Below are positions 35,908-46,589 of a stretch of 64,000 bases of DNA, in pieces. The translations under genes were made by a program, and so were the position numbers. The stretch lies in contig WTPW01000400.1 in the NCBI GenBank assembly GCA_009809945.1, positions 39,167 to 103,166 of the forward strand. The letters run 5' to 3'. The notes under the pieces were generated by a model. That model was not told the origin of the DNA. It saw nothing but the letters and a program-made list of their open reading frames with translations, and did no database searches. Source of the DNA: Gigaspora margarita. Lineage: Eukaryota; Glomeromycota; Glomeromycetes; Diversisporales; Gigasporaceae. Each line of letters starts with the position of its first letter. Position 1 is the stretch's first letter.

Positions 35908-36062
35908 AGGGGAGTGACAAAAATCAGGTGATTTTTTAGGGGGGAGGGGGGGTAAAAAATGTTGAAATTATATATAGGAACCTGAACAAATTTATATTAA
36001 AGGGGGGGAGGGGGGCAGGCCTCTAATAAAAAATAATCAGGTGATTAATGACATGGCCCTTA
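35908..36062. repeat. G-rich block, possible hAT-like MITE
   Basis: Two almost pure G tracts (35939-35952 and 36002-36015), each broken by a single A, lie within 80 bp. The block borders (TAGGGGAGTGACAAAAATCA; reversed right side TAAGGGCCATGTCATTAATCA) are weakly inverted. G-runs of this length are exceptional in this sequence. Confidence 0.5.
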
Positions 36063-36359
36063 CTGTATAAATTTTTTTTACCAGTATATTTACAGTTATT
36101 GACACAGTAAAATGGTGCACTTAGTTTGTGAAAATAAAATTTCCAAATTTGCTCCCGTTTGCTCTAATTGAGGCGATTTCTAATCTTACTAACTTATTTA
36201 AGTGAAAAATAATATATCCAAAAACCATAGTCAGACCATGAGAAAATTTAAATCAGTAATTATGATCATTTTTGCATATTAATGTTGTAATGATTGTCAT
36301 TTGTAATTGATCTATTAATAATCAGTTGTCATCTATTTATATTTATTTTTTTTTAAAAA

Positions 36360-37020
36360 AATTAACTTTCGATTATTATGTGCACTTTGTATCTTTGAAA
36401 TTTAACAAATAGATTTCCGTTCATTATGCGCACATTCTATCTTTGAAATTAACTGAGATATGGATAATGTTAATAACAGGCATTAGTGAGTCACATACTG
36501 TGTATTGCCATAATGGTAAGTTTTATATCAGTAACTCATAGAAACTATAATAATTTTAACATGAACTATCTCAATCCTAACTACATATTGTGATTAATAG
36601 AATAACGAGCAAGTTTTACACGAGAATGTTTACAGTAATTCTTGATAGAAGCTGCAATAATTTTAATACAAACTCAACCTTAAAACATAATATCTTTCAG
36701 GTAAGTTTGTAACAGGATTTTTTAAATAGACATTACGATAACTTTAATACAAATTATTTTCACCTTTTCGTCATTACCAATATAATCCACAATGGCTTAT
36801 ACTATAATAACATACAACATGTCACTGGAATAACAACTAAGGTTTGTAATAAAATTTTTTACAATAACTAACGAAGTCCTTAATGCAAATTGACCCAATT
36901 TTAACTGCATACAGTGGTCATTTGAATAGTGAGGAATTTTGTAACAGGATATTACAATTTCAATGCAAAATTAACAACCTTAATTACTATTGTGTGTCAA
37001 GCAAGATTGTCACAGAATGG
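36360..37020. repeat. repeat block, copy 1 of a duplicated segment
   Basis: Degenerate units of about 90-130 bp contain GTAAGTTTGTAACAGGATTTTT, ACAATAATTTTAATACAAAC and TCAACCTTAA-like words. The segment starting TGCACTTTGTATCTTTGAAA and passing AGTCACATACTRTGYATTGCC occurs again at 39650-40010. The second copy continues, after an inserted hAT, to about 43320. No coding. Confidence 0.55.
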
Positions 37021-37437
37021 AGGAGCAAGATCGGGATAAAAAATTTGAAACATATCTGATATTTTTTGAAGGAAAAGATAAATTCCAAATATTATATAAT
37101 ATGATATCATGCACATATATATAATGTATGCATTAATGCGCATTCATGTGCATGTTAGGCTGTTCGAAATTACAATTTCGTTTAATGTTCTCTCCCCCAC
37201 CAGCTCTAAGAGCTCCCCCCTAGAATTAAACAGGCCAATCAGAACGCTCATCTCATCTTAGGATTCCAATAAGTTACATGCTTATAAGTCAACCAATAAT
37301 AATGTGTTTATTTTTTGCAATTTTAATATGTTTGTTTAATTTGACCCCCCTCCCCCACCACGCTTAAGCTTCTTAAGGGAACGTTAAACGAAATTATAAA
37401 TTCAAATAGCCTTATTATAAAATGCACTTTTTTCTCA

Positions 37438-37660
37438 TCACTAGTTTCAAGAGAATGTAAATTACCAGAGTGAGTATAAAGTTTAATTCTGTCTATTTTA
37501 ACGTTTGTGGTTCAAAAGAATATGTAATCAGTATGAAATTAATTTGTTCACTTTTACTGATTGTGTTTCGAGAAAATATATGTATAATTAGAGTAATCAT
37601 TTAAATTCTGTTCACTTTAATAGTCATTGGGTTTTCAATTATATTTTGTATTGGACAGGT
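37438..37660. repeat. degenerate tandem units with ACCAGAGTGAGTATAAAG
   Basis: Three units of about 75-80 bp share GAGTATAAAGTTTAATTCTG and GTGTTTCAARAAAATATATGTA. The same unit is found at 62195-62220 plus 62737-62850, where a TTAA MITE split it, and the same leading motif recurs through the 47740-51400 array. Confidence 0.6.
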
Positions 37661-37737
37661 AATTTAAATAAATTAAGTCCAATAAAAAATATAATGAAAG
37701 CCAATGACAGATTTTCTCTTACCTGGCATACATAATC

Positions 37738-37780
37738 ATACTGGTCCTGCACAGCATTGCATGCTGTGCAGCTATCTTAT
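37738..37780. repeat. conserved hairpin copy 1
   Basis: 37747-37771 folds perfectly: 11-bp stem CTGCACAGCAT / ATGCTGTGCAG with loop TGC. The hairpin and its flanks (TACTGGT before, TATCTTAT after) recur at 43572-43613. Confidence 0.75.
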
Positions 37781-38416
37781 ATATATGCATATTACTTATT
37801 ATGATGCAATGCTGGCATCATTGATTATTAATTTCAAAATTTATCATTCCGTTCAACTTTTTTGTTGTTCGCTATACTGATTTTTGAAGAATCCTTTTTT
37901 AGTATAGGTAATGGTTTTTATTTTTTCAATTCAGGCAAAGCTTATAGTGATTCTGACAGCATGGAATGACACTATGTGCATGTGTAATATATATTAAATG
38001 ATGTAAGAGAAATTTATTCGTAATTGTATGTAAATATATGGATAATGATCTTATTATGCACTTGTAAAAATGACATTGATATATTGTAATTGACTAATAG
38101 TATGGGATACATTTTTTAAAATTATGCCTATTTAGTATTGTTAATTAATGCATATTTGATCTGATTTTGGAATGAAATCTTATATCAAGTAGTAATAAAA
38201 TACTTTTCTTACGATACATAAACTGTTTAAGTCCTTGTATTTCTAATAAGGAGTTCTAATCGGTGTTTGATAGTTTTTGATTGTTATCAGTTATCGATAC
38301 CAATAAAATGTTTTAGCACTTTGCTATTTTTGATTTGCTATATCCAAAAATGTAATCAGACTGAGAAAATTTAAAGTTATAACGATACTATTTAAATCTT
38401 TAATTATTGAGACATA

Positions 38417-38758
38417 TGGGGTGTTCCCTATTAAAAGGTCCCATTTTTACATTCATCTCATTTTGAGATAATTGAGTTTAACCATTTGTTGTGATTTTTG
38501 GACTGATCCGGGATTAATCAAATTTCACAATTTTGATTGGTTAAATGTAGCAGGTGACTATCGGGTAGTCTCGTGATGTGCTTGGCCTTAGACAACCTCG
38601 TTTAATATTTCTTTTACATTATCTCTATTTTTTATTATGCAAATCGACTTTCATTTATAATTGAAAAATGTCAATCATGTTAAAATTTACATGAATCTAA
38701 TAAAGACTCAATTTTTGAAAAATTGTAAAAATGGGCCCTTTTAATAGGGAACACCCCA
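38417..38758. mobile_element. MITE with TA site and GGGGTGTTCCC ends
   Basis: The inverted ends run over about 36 bp with few differences (TGGGGTGTTCCCTATTAAAA on the left; its reverse complement on the right) and are bordered by TA. It is 342 bp. The interior includes ATCACTTTTAATTG-like A/T sequence only. It fits a Tc1/mariner-type non-autonomous element. Confidence 0.8.
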
Positions 38759-38893
38759 TATGATCATTTGTATGTTAAATGTTGTATATATTTGTCATAA
38801 TTCGTAATTGATTATCACTATGAATTAATAATCAGTTATCATCCATTTATATGTTTTTAAACAGTATATAGTGTATAGCTAAATAGAAGAATT

Positions 38894-39052
38894 GAGGTAA
38901 CAGGGTGTGGTGCCTTAGAGAAGTTGTCAAGGGGCACCCCCAAGTGGCAGGTCGACAGTTTGAATCCCACTGTTGACACTTTGGACAATAGGCCTGTGTT
39001 TGGTAACTATGTAGCTTATATCAGTTGTGTTGTAAAACCTGTTACCTTGGTT
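38894..39052 (+). mobile_element. possible tRNA-derived SINE unit
   Basis: A tRNA-like segment (about 38905-38982) has TGCC...GGCA as a possible D-stem and GTTTGAATCCC as a good match to the RNA polymerase III B box. The ends of the segment (GTGT / ACAC) can pair like an acceptor stem. AGGTAACAGG at 38894 and its reverse complement CCTGTTACCT near 39045 frame the block. It does not fold as a functional tRNA. Whether a poly(A) tail belongs to it is unclear (an A-run lies at 39579-39590). Confidence 0.4.
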
Positions 39053-39639
39053 CTACTATTTTGAATGGGAGCTTCAATGCAATGTTGTTAAGGTTATACT
39101 ACAAATCCAAGGAACCAGAAAAATAGAAACCTGTTTGGCAAGTCCCAAATTAGGAGGTAATAGTGATGATCTACAATAGCACTACTAGAAGAGGTGAGTG
39201 GCCAAAATTGGAAGTAACCTAATAAGGGCAAGCGGCTATGTCACTAAATCCATATCTAGAAGTAGAATAGAACACAGAAAGATAATAGTAGATAGTTTGT
39301 GTGGGGTAAAGTAGCTCTTAGATTTGTGGCCACACAATATCTGCATATATGTAGTGCATTAGATAGTAATAGGAGGACCATGAACCAGAGAGTTTAAATA
39401 GACAATTCCTGTAGTTAGGTTATAGGTATGGCAGTATTATAGAACCTTCAGGTGGACTACTTAAATTAGGCACCAAAAGTGTACATGTGGCAGTTGTATC
39501 CTTATTCATGTAACAAATATTATGTTACTAAAACCCATAATAAACATCCAGGCCATTGCATACAGCCTCTAAACCTTTTAAAAAAAAAAGAATTGTGGTA
39601 ATAATAGTAAGATTGTGACTAATGCGAATGTGATTATTG

Positions 39640-42600
39640 TAGGTTATACTTTGTATTTTTGAAATTTAAAAATAACAACTTCTGTTTTTCATGCACACTT
39701 TGTATCTTTGAAACTCAATTGAGATATGGACTGTGTTAATAACATGTGTTAGTAAGTCACATACTATGCATTGCCAGAATGGTAAGATTAATAAAGTAAA
39801 TTATAATAGTAGTTATAATAATTTCAATATGAACTAACTCAACTCTAACTACATATTGTGATTATTAGAATAATGAGCAAGTTTTGTGTAAGAATTTTTT
39901 ACAGTAATTCTTGATAAAAGCCACAATTATTTCATTACAAACTCAACCTTAAAATACATTATATAGATGTAAGTTTGTAACAGGATTTTATAGTAATTGT
40001 AATAATTCTAACCAGTATTGGTATTGGACAATGTCCAAATAATTTCAATTGGATTTTTGGACATTTGGATGTCCAATTTACCTAATTAATTTGGATAATT
40101 TTTTGGACCATTGGGCCTTGGGCAATGTTAATAAAGTATCAAATTAATTAAATAAATGTCCAATTATATAAATTGGACATATGTTCAATTGTCCAATAAT
40201 TTTATTGGTTAAAATTTAGTAATATAAAGAAATGCTACTATGTGTTTCTAAAAATAAGCTACCTTTTTTGGATGATTTTGGACACAAAAAATTGGGGTAG
40301 TTTACTTTTAGATTTAATTGATTTTTGGTTAATTGCAAGTAGTTATTACTGTATTACCATGAAATAACATGCATCTGCACAGTGATTCGATCACTTGTGT
40401 GCTATTTTGAGTGAACGCATGTGCACTATTTTGAGGTAACCTGATTTTTTATCCTGTACTGGTGCTAAAAATCTAGGCCTTAATATATATATATATATAG
40501 GAACAATTAACCTATTGTTGAACTTCTATGTAGTGATAGTAAAAAGTGAATTATTTATTTTTTAAAACTTGCACATATCTAAAGTATTGCTATAGTGCAG
40601 CACATTCAACTTGTCATACATGACAACAGGCAGGGTGCTAGGTGCAATGAATGAAGAGAAAGAGCAGGGTAGATGAGAGGCAGATTATAATCAGGTATTG
40701 CCTGTAGATTTATGATCTTATTTTGCTTTGTTCTTTGGCATCATTATGCAGCACTATAAGGCCATTATAGTTCTAACTTTAAAAAGGATGTGCATAAAAT
40801 ATCATTTATTATCAAAAATTATATTCCAGTATTAAATAAAAAAGAATAGCTGTAACAATTTATTATCCTGCTAGAATAAGGATAGCGCCAATTGAACATT
40901 TAATAATAGTTATTCTTGAAGCAATTAAAGTTAAAAAGAATAAATATAAAGCATTCATTGAACATCTTTGTTATGCATTCGATTAAATAGTATTCTATAT
41001 ATAGTGCGCACTATTTCGGGATGTGCATGGGCATTATTTCGAAACCAAGTATGCTATTTTTAGGAGATGCAATTTTCAAAATAACGCCCATGATCATTAT
41101 TTCACGATAATATAGTATATAGTAAAGTCTAAAATTATATTATGTAAATCAATTATTAGCAATTAAGTAAACTTGTTTAGAAAACTAAAATACACATATT
41201 TTGAAGTTTTATTAAAATTGAAGCACTTTTTATTATTTGACTTTTAATTTTTATGATCAAGAATATATTTTGTTAATAAAATTTTAATCTCTTCATTGAA
41301 CATAAAAATTAAAACTGATTAATAAAATGTTCTCCAATTTTGTTGTAAATTTCAGAAACAATTTTAGTAATAAAATAGATATTAGATTATAATTATAAAA
41401 AATGATTAAAAGAACAAAGACTATAATAGAAATAATAATTATATAGAGGAAATTTGAGTACAAAAAAGTTACAATAGTAACACCATTAGAAATTAATTTT
41501 TACTAGAATGGCAAGCTATTAGCTTAAATGCATTAATTTAAACTATAATTCAAAATTATGCTCTTTGTGATTTTACAATATATAGTTAGCTTTTTAATTT
41601 AATAAAAATATTAATAAATTATCCAAAAAATTTATAATTTGTTATTTTTTATGTGTTATACAGTATTATAGTAGTCATTTTTATTCTAAACAAAACTATA
41701 TAAATATAATTATAAAATTGCCAAACAATACCAATACTGAGCAAATTGTTAATACAATAATTTGGCTTCTACTTAGTAATATATGCTTATTTGCCTAGTT
41801 AAGTTAAATTACTATTAATTAATAATTTTGCCCAGAATTATATATAAATATATGGTGTAATAAATCATAATGTCCAATTAAATCATTTGGACAAATTGGA
41901 CTTTGTCCAAATGTCCAAATGTTCAAATTGTCCAAATGTCCAATATTATAATGTGCCATCTCTGATTCTAACACATACTAATTTATCTTTTCAACATTAC
42001 CAATATAAACTTCAATGGCTTATCCATAATTACATAATGCACATTGTGAGAGTGGTGGGTATCAGATATACAGCTAAAAACCACTAACAATACCACTATC
42101 TAATCAAACCAATATCTTTTAATCATGCAGGACTCTTGAACCTTGAATTGGGAGGCAAAAAGGAGTGTGGTTGATTTGGTCCAGGTCTTAAGGTTCTTTT
42201 AGGGCCTTGCCATGGTGTAGTCAAATGAGGATAAGTATTTCTGGGATTTCTTGTGAATAGTTCTTTTATTGGTGGTTCAAATTTACTCTATTTATATAAT
42301 TCTTTATTCTAATTGCAAAGGTTGAAAGGCTCTAATGCAATTGCTAATATTATTAACGATCATCACATGATCAAGAGTGAAATTAGATGATGTGGGCGAT
42401 TAATCTAACAATGGAATGGATTAATTGATCAATAAATCAGGTAATTAAAGGTCTAGTCGATTTATGTTTTATATAAAAGGTGATTAATTTGATCTTTCTT
42501 TATTTAACTGGGTTATACTTAATGGAATTCAAAATGCGGGTTACGAAGTCACAACTTAGAATAACAAATATTCTACAGATAAAAGGTAAGTTTAATAAGC

Positions 42601-43320
42601 AATTTATTACAACAATTTTGGGTTGAAGGAAAACTTTCTCTGAGCTAACACTTCTACTCTTGTTCGATACAAATTAATTCAGCTTTAACCGCATACTGTT
42701 ATAGTGAGAAAGTTTTGTAAGAGAATTTTTTACAGTAATTCACGATAAAATCACGATAAATTAAAATAATCTAAATGCAGACTAATAACCTTAATCATAC
42801 CAACGTTTTGTTCGAAACTCAAATTTACAGATCAAATTGGCCGAAACTAGTTCGGAGGGTTTCAAACTTATAGGGCAAAACAAAAATTACTTAGTGCGAA
42901 ACATTTCGGATTTGAAAATTAGTTTCGCCCGAAACACTAAATAATATATCAGATATACATCACGATAATTTGATGCAAATTAACTCATCCGCATACTCTG
43001 GTCACTACAATAGTAAGTTTTATTTCAGTTTTTACAATAACTCAATATAAATTAAATAATTTTGATTTCTAATTTAGACTGAATTACAAAAAGTTCCAAT
43101 AATTCAAATACAAATTGATTCAACTTTTAACCAATAGAGAGAGTTACTGAAAGGTAAGTTCCATAGCAGAATTTTTACAGTATTTCATGATAGTAATCAC
43201 AATAATTTGAATACAAACCAACTTAACCTTATACTGGAATAGCAAGTAAGTTCTGTAACAAAATTTTTTGCAATAACCTACAATTGCGATAATTTCACAA
43301 AAAGCTAAACTAATTCAATC
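39640..43320. repeat. repeat block, copy 2, interrupted by a hAT element
   Basis: 39650-40012 parallels 36370-36700. After the hAT element (40013-41964) the same kind of units resume (ACCAATATAAACTTCAATGG parallels the site near 36778). They continue with GTAAGTTTNRTAACAGAATTTTT words to about 43320. No gene is supported; the 66-codon frame at 41887-42087 crosses the element border. Confidence 0.5.
40013..41964. mobile_element. non-autonomous hAT element (1.95 kb) with TGTCCAAAT-repeat ends
   Basis: The left end is CAGTATTGGTATTGGACAATG and the right end, reversed, is CAGAGATGGCACATTATAAT followed by ATTGGACA. The perfect 8-bp duplication ATTCTAAC lies at 40005-40012 and 41965-41972. Sub-terminal zones are runs of ATTGGACATTTGG words. 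A piece of the AATAAGCTACC MITE family is nested at about 40236. No transposase. Confidence 0.85.
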
Positions 43321-43324
43321 TTTA

Positions 43325-43370
43325 TAACTGATACTGATCGGCTGCGTAAGCGGCCAATCAGTATCAGTTA
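43325..43370. repeat. 46-base hairpin with GTAA loop
   Basis: A 21-bp stem starts TAACTGATACTGAT and closes on GTAA. It has one mismatch and one T:G pair. As RNA the loop would be GUAA, a GNRA tetraloop. It lies at the end of the repeat block. Confidence 0.8.
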
Positions 43371-43571
43371 CACTATTGTAATATTTGTGAAAATAATAAA
43401 AATCGGAGCATTTCATTATACTTATGAAATCTTTGTGGCAAAAGTGAACTATTTATTCTAGTATGCTGAGGTTCATTTTGTTCGTGTTAAATTTATCAGT
43501 GCAGGTAAATATCTCGATAGGTTAATTGAACAAAATATTCTGAAATCTAATCATCACCACATGGTTGATCG

Positions 43572-43613
43572 TACTGGTTCTGCGTGGCATTGCGTGCTGC
43601 GCAGTTATCTTAT
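43572..43613. repeat. conserved hairpin copy 2
   Basis: 43580-43604 has the same 25-base layout as 37747-37771, with sequence changes in both arms. In RNA it still pairs, three positions being G:U wobbles (CTGCGTGGCAT against GTGCTGCGCAG). The flanks TACTGGT and TATCTTAT are conserved. Confidence 0.65.
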
Positions 43614-43917
43614 TAAACAAAGAAAGGGAAACAAATGAAAAATTCGATTATAACACCGTAAATGTGTACAAGGTTACGTTCTGGATGAGCACATGATAGG
43701 TCGTACGGCAATTCCGGAATTCAAAATTTTTAAAATTTACTTTAATAGATTCGTAAAATACTGTTTCAATTATTTAATAAATTTAACGAACATATCAAAA
43801 AAAAATATATATATATAAAAGGTTTATATATTTTATTTAATGAAAAAAAACTATTTAATGAAAACAAAATTTTTATTATTTCATTCAATTAATTTTTTGT
43901 ATATTGTTGACACAATA

Positions 43918-44043
43918 CATCGAACCTCTATAACGAACTTTAGATATAAATAACTTAAAAATTTCAAATTATCTAATAATAAATAGTTCGCTAAAGAAAC
44001 GCTATTTAATGAACTTTTCAATTCGATATAGAAGGGTTAGTTG
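43918..44043. mobile_element. Tc1/pogo-like MITE (126 bp)
   Basis: The left end CATCGAACCTCTATAACGAA and reversed right end CAACTAACCCTTCTATATCGA are inverted and bordered by TA. The AACCTC-TATAACGA core is typical of pogo/Tigger-type termini. Confidence 0.6.
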
Positions 44044-44309
44044 TAATTTTATTGATAATAAAAAAAGCATTAAGAACTAAGAAAATTTTTCCTTAAGAAA
44101 ATGTAAATAATCAAAAAGTTATACCTAATTAAACATTAAAGAGCCTTTAACGGTAATATAATAATGTTAAAGTTCTAGTAAACTTATTTTGTTTCTTTAT
44201 AAGTCGTTATCGATACCACGATGTTACTGTAGTAAATTTTGTTCAACTAAGTAGTCATCGGACCATCACATGATCATCTGGGACCACAAAAATCTATAAA
44301 ATCTATGCA

Positions 44310-44425
44310 TGTGCAAAGTATGAAGGTGTGCACTTATCATTAAGTCCCAAGCTTGGGACCAGGCTAAGGTGTGCACTTAAGAAGAGTGTGCACTTATGGA
44401 GGGCGCACTTAGGGAGGTCTGACTG
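44310..44425. mobile_element. TA-site element with GTGCACTTA repeats, pogo-like right end
   Basis: Five or more copies of GTGTGCACTTA fill the block, with a palindrome GTCCCAAGCTTGGGAC at about 44345. The reversed right end reads CAGTCAGACCTCCCTAAGTG, a pogo/Tc1-type terminus next to TA (44426-44427). The left end is unclear. It cuts off the 5' part of the first kinase unit. Confidence 0.5.
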
Positions 44426-44427
44426 TA

Positions 44428-45315
44428 TTGAGAAGATCTTAAAATTCGACTCTGAAACCAGAACATATTTTATGGTTCTTCAGCATGCAAACAGTGGAGA
44501 TCTTCAATGTTATTTGAATGATTACTTTTCAGAATTAGATTGGTCAACTAAAATTAGAATGGCAAAAGAAATTTCTAATAGGAATAAGTGTTTGCATAGT
44601 GAAAATATTGCGCGTCGGAATCTTGTAAGTGGCTTTCTTATTCTTTTTGTACAATTATTATTTATTTATTATTTACATACTGGATACATATTATTGATAA
44701 ACTTAGCATGATAAGAATATATTAGTACATGGTGGTAGAACGATTATTATAGATTTTGGTTTATCAGAGTCATTAGATAACAACTCAAAATCTATAACAA
44801 GTAAAGTATATAAAAGATGGGAATATTATGATCCACAATATCTTCAAAATTCATTCACACATGAACAGAAATTGTCCTCAGATATTTATAGTCTTGGTGT
44901 TATTTTTTGGGAACTATCAAGTGGTTTACCTCCTTTTAGAGCTTTAAAAACAAAACATGTAATTGAAGGTGACCGAAAAACTCCAATTGAAGGAACTCCT
45001 GTTGGTTTTAAAGATCTTTATTTGTGCTGCTTGGGATGGTATTCCAGGCATGTTTAAATCTATATGCGGAATCTGCAGAACGCAGACTGAAAATTAATCC
45101 TCAAGCAAAAATTTTTAGGAATCTGCGGATTTTATTATGTGTTGCGCATGTTGCTCATAATTTTTTGATTTTTTTATTAGGTTTGCAAGAATTGCTAAGT
45201 TTTTCCGCATATTAAAATAAAATTGAATTTTAACACTGATTCCAGATCGTCATCCCAAAATTAAAGAAATTTGCAACAAATTAGATTGTGTACAGTTAGA
45301 ATCAATTTATAAAGA
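44428..45315 (+). pseudogene. TKL kinase domain relic, unit A of a tandem-kinase gene
   Basis: The N-lobe is missing; the unit starts EKILKFDSETRTYFMVLQHA right after a transposon end. The exon ends at 44624 (LHSENIARRNL), an 82-bp intron (GTAAGT...TTAG) follows, and the next exon starts 44707 with HDKNILVHG. DFGLSESL, SSDIYSLGVIFWELSSG and PPF are recognisable. The HRD motif reads RRN, so the catalytic Asp is lost. A frameshift near 45025 and a hAT MITE at 45049-45238 break the C-lobe. Past the MITE the frame resumes (DGIPDRHPKIKEICNKLDC) and runs into a linker toward unit B. Confidence 0.75.
45049..45238. mobile_element. hAT MITE (190 bp) in the kinase C-lobe
   Basis: The left end is CATGTTTAAATCTATATGCGG and the reversed right end is CAGTGTTAAAATTCAATTTT, later reaching ATATGCGGA. 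The flanks ATTCCAGG and ATTCCAGA (45041-45048, 45239-45246) match at seven of eight bases. Removing it restores DGIPDRHP. The terminal motif is shared with the 6600-7887 and 13541-15015 elements. Confidence 0.75.
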
Positions 45316-45359
45316 TTTGTTTGAAAAAAATGTTTTTGGAAAAAATTTGATTGTGCTTC

Positions 45360-46574
45360 ATTTGAGAACAAGACAGAAATTAGAAAAGGAAAATTTGGTG
45401 CTATATATAAGACCATTTATTAGTAAAAATGAAAAACAATTTGTGGCTTTGAATACTTTAGGTCATGATGATGAAAGAATATTTTATGATTTTATAAGAG
45501 AAATATGTATTACTTTTGTTATATACTTTTCTTTACATTATAATTATAATATTTATATTTAATACTATAATTAAGGTTAGATACAATAAAGTTTGCCATA
45601 ATAATATAATAGAATTTTTTGGAATTACTCAAGGCATGTTGATATTTATAAGATGACATACTTGTTTAAATATTTAATTATTAAGAAATTTTTTAAAATT
45701 GATAAAATAGATTTGGAACCCAAACTACTTTATATAGTTTTTCAGCATGCTAATGGTGGAGATCTTCAATGTTATTTGAATGATCATATTTCAAATTTAG
45801 ATTGGTTTGATAAAATTAGAATGGCAAAAGAAATTTCTAATGGGATTAGTTATTTGCATAAAGCAGATATTGTTCATCGAAATCTTGTAAGAGGCATTTC
45901 TTTATTTTTGTAAAGTATCAGATTGCAAAAAACATCCAATATTTTTCCTAAAACCAAAATTTTTGATTAAATGTCAAAATTTTAAACACATACAAATTTG
46001 AGGTGTTATAACTTGTTAAAATTATAAATCAACAAAAGATCTATTCTTACAGAATTGTAGCTTAAAAACATTAAATAATTTGTTCTTGAGATATGCCACT
46101 TTTTATACTTTATAGTATTGGGTATTTTTGCTATCTAGCATTGTATAATTTTTATTTACTTATTAACATACTTGATACACAATATTGATAAATTTAGCAT
46201 GACAAGATCATATTAGTACATATAGTAGAATGGTTATAACAGATTTTGGTTTATTAGAGTCATTAGACAACCGCACAAAATCTGTAACAAGTAGAATATA
46301 TAAAAAATGGGAATATTTTGATTCACAATACCTTCAAAGTCCACTTACATATTAATGGAATGAGCATTCTGATGTCTATAGTTTTGGTTTTCTTTTTTGG
46401 GAACTGTCAAGTGGCTTACCTCCTTTTAGAACTTTAAAAGCACATCATGTGATCAATGGTAATCGAGAAATCCCAATTGAAGGAACTCCCGATGATTTCA
46501 AAAATCTTTAATGTGATGCTTGGAATGGTAAACCAGATAATCGCCCTAATATCGAGAAAATTTGCAATAGTTAA
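45360..46574 (+). pseudogene. TKL kinase domain relic, unit B
   Basis: The N-lobe ENKTEIRKGKFGAIYK and, after a frameshift, KQFVALNTLGHDDE ends at a donor that is AT instead of GT (compare unit C, GAA|GTATGG). The next exon starts at 45576 (VRYNKVCHNNIIEFFGI). The hinge to HRN region is open at about 45690-45886 (FQHANGGDLQCYLND to ADIVHRNL). The following intron is long (to 46197). The C-lobe from 46198 keeps DFGL but has in-frame stops at LTY* and NL*, and no catalytic HRD Asp. It ends with RPNIEKICNS, stop. Confidence 0.75.
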
Positions 46575-46589
46575 AAGAATATGCAGTTC

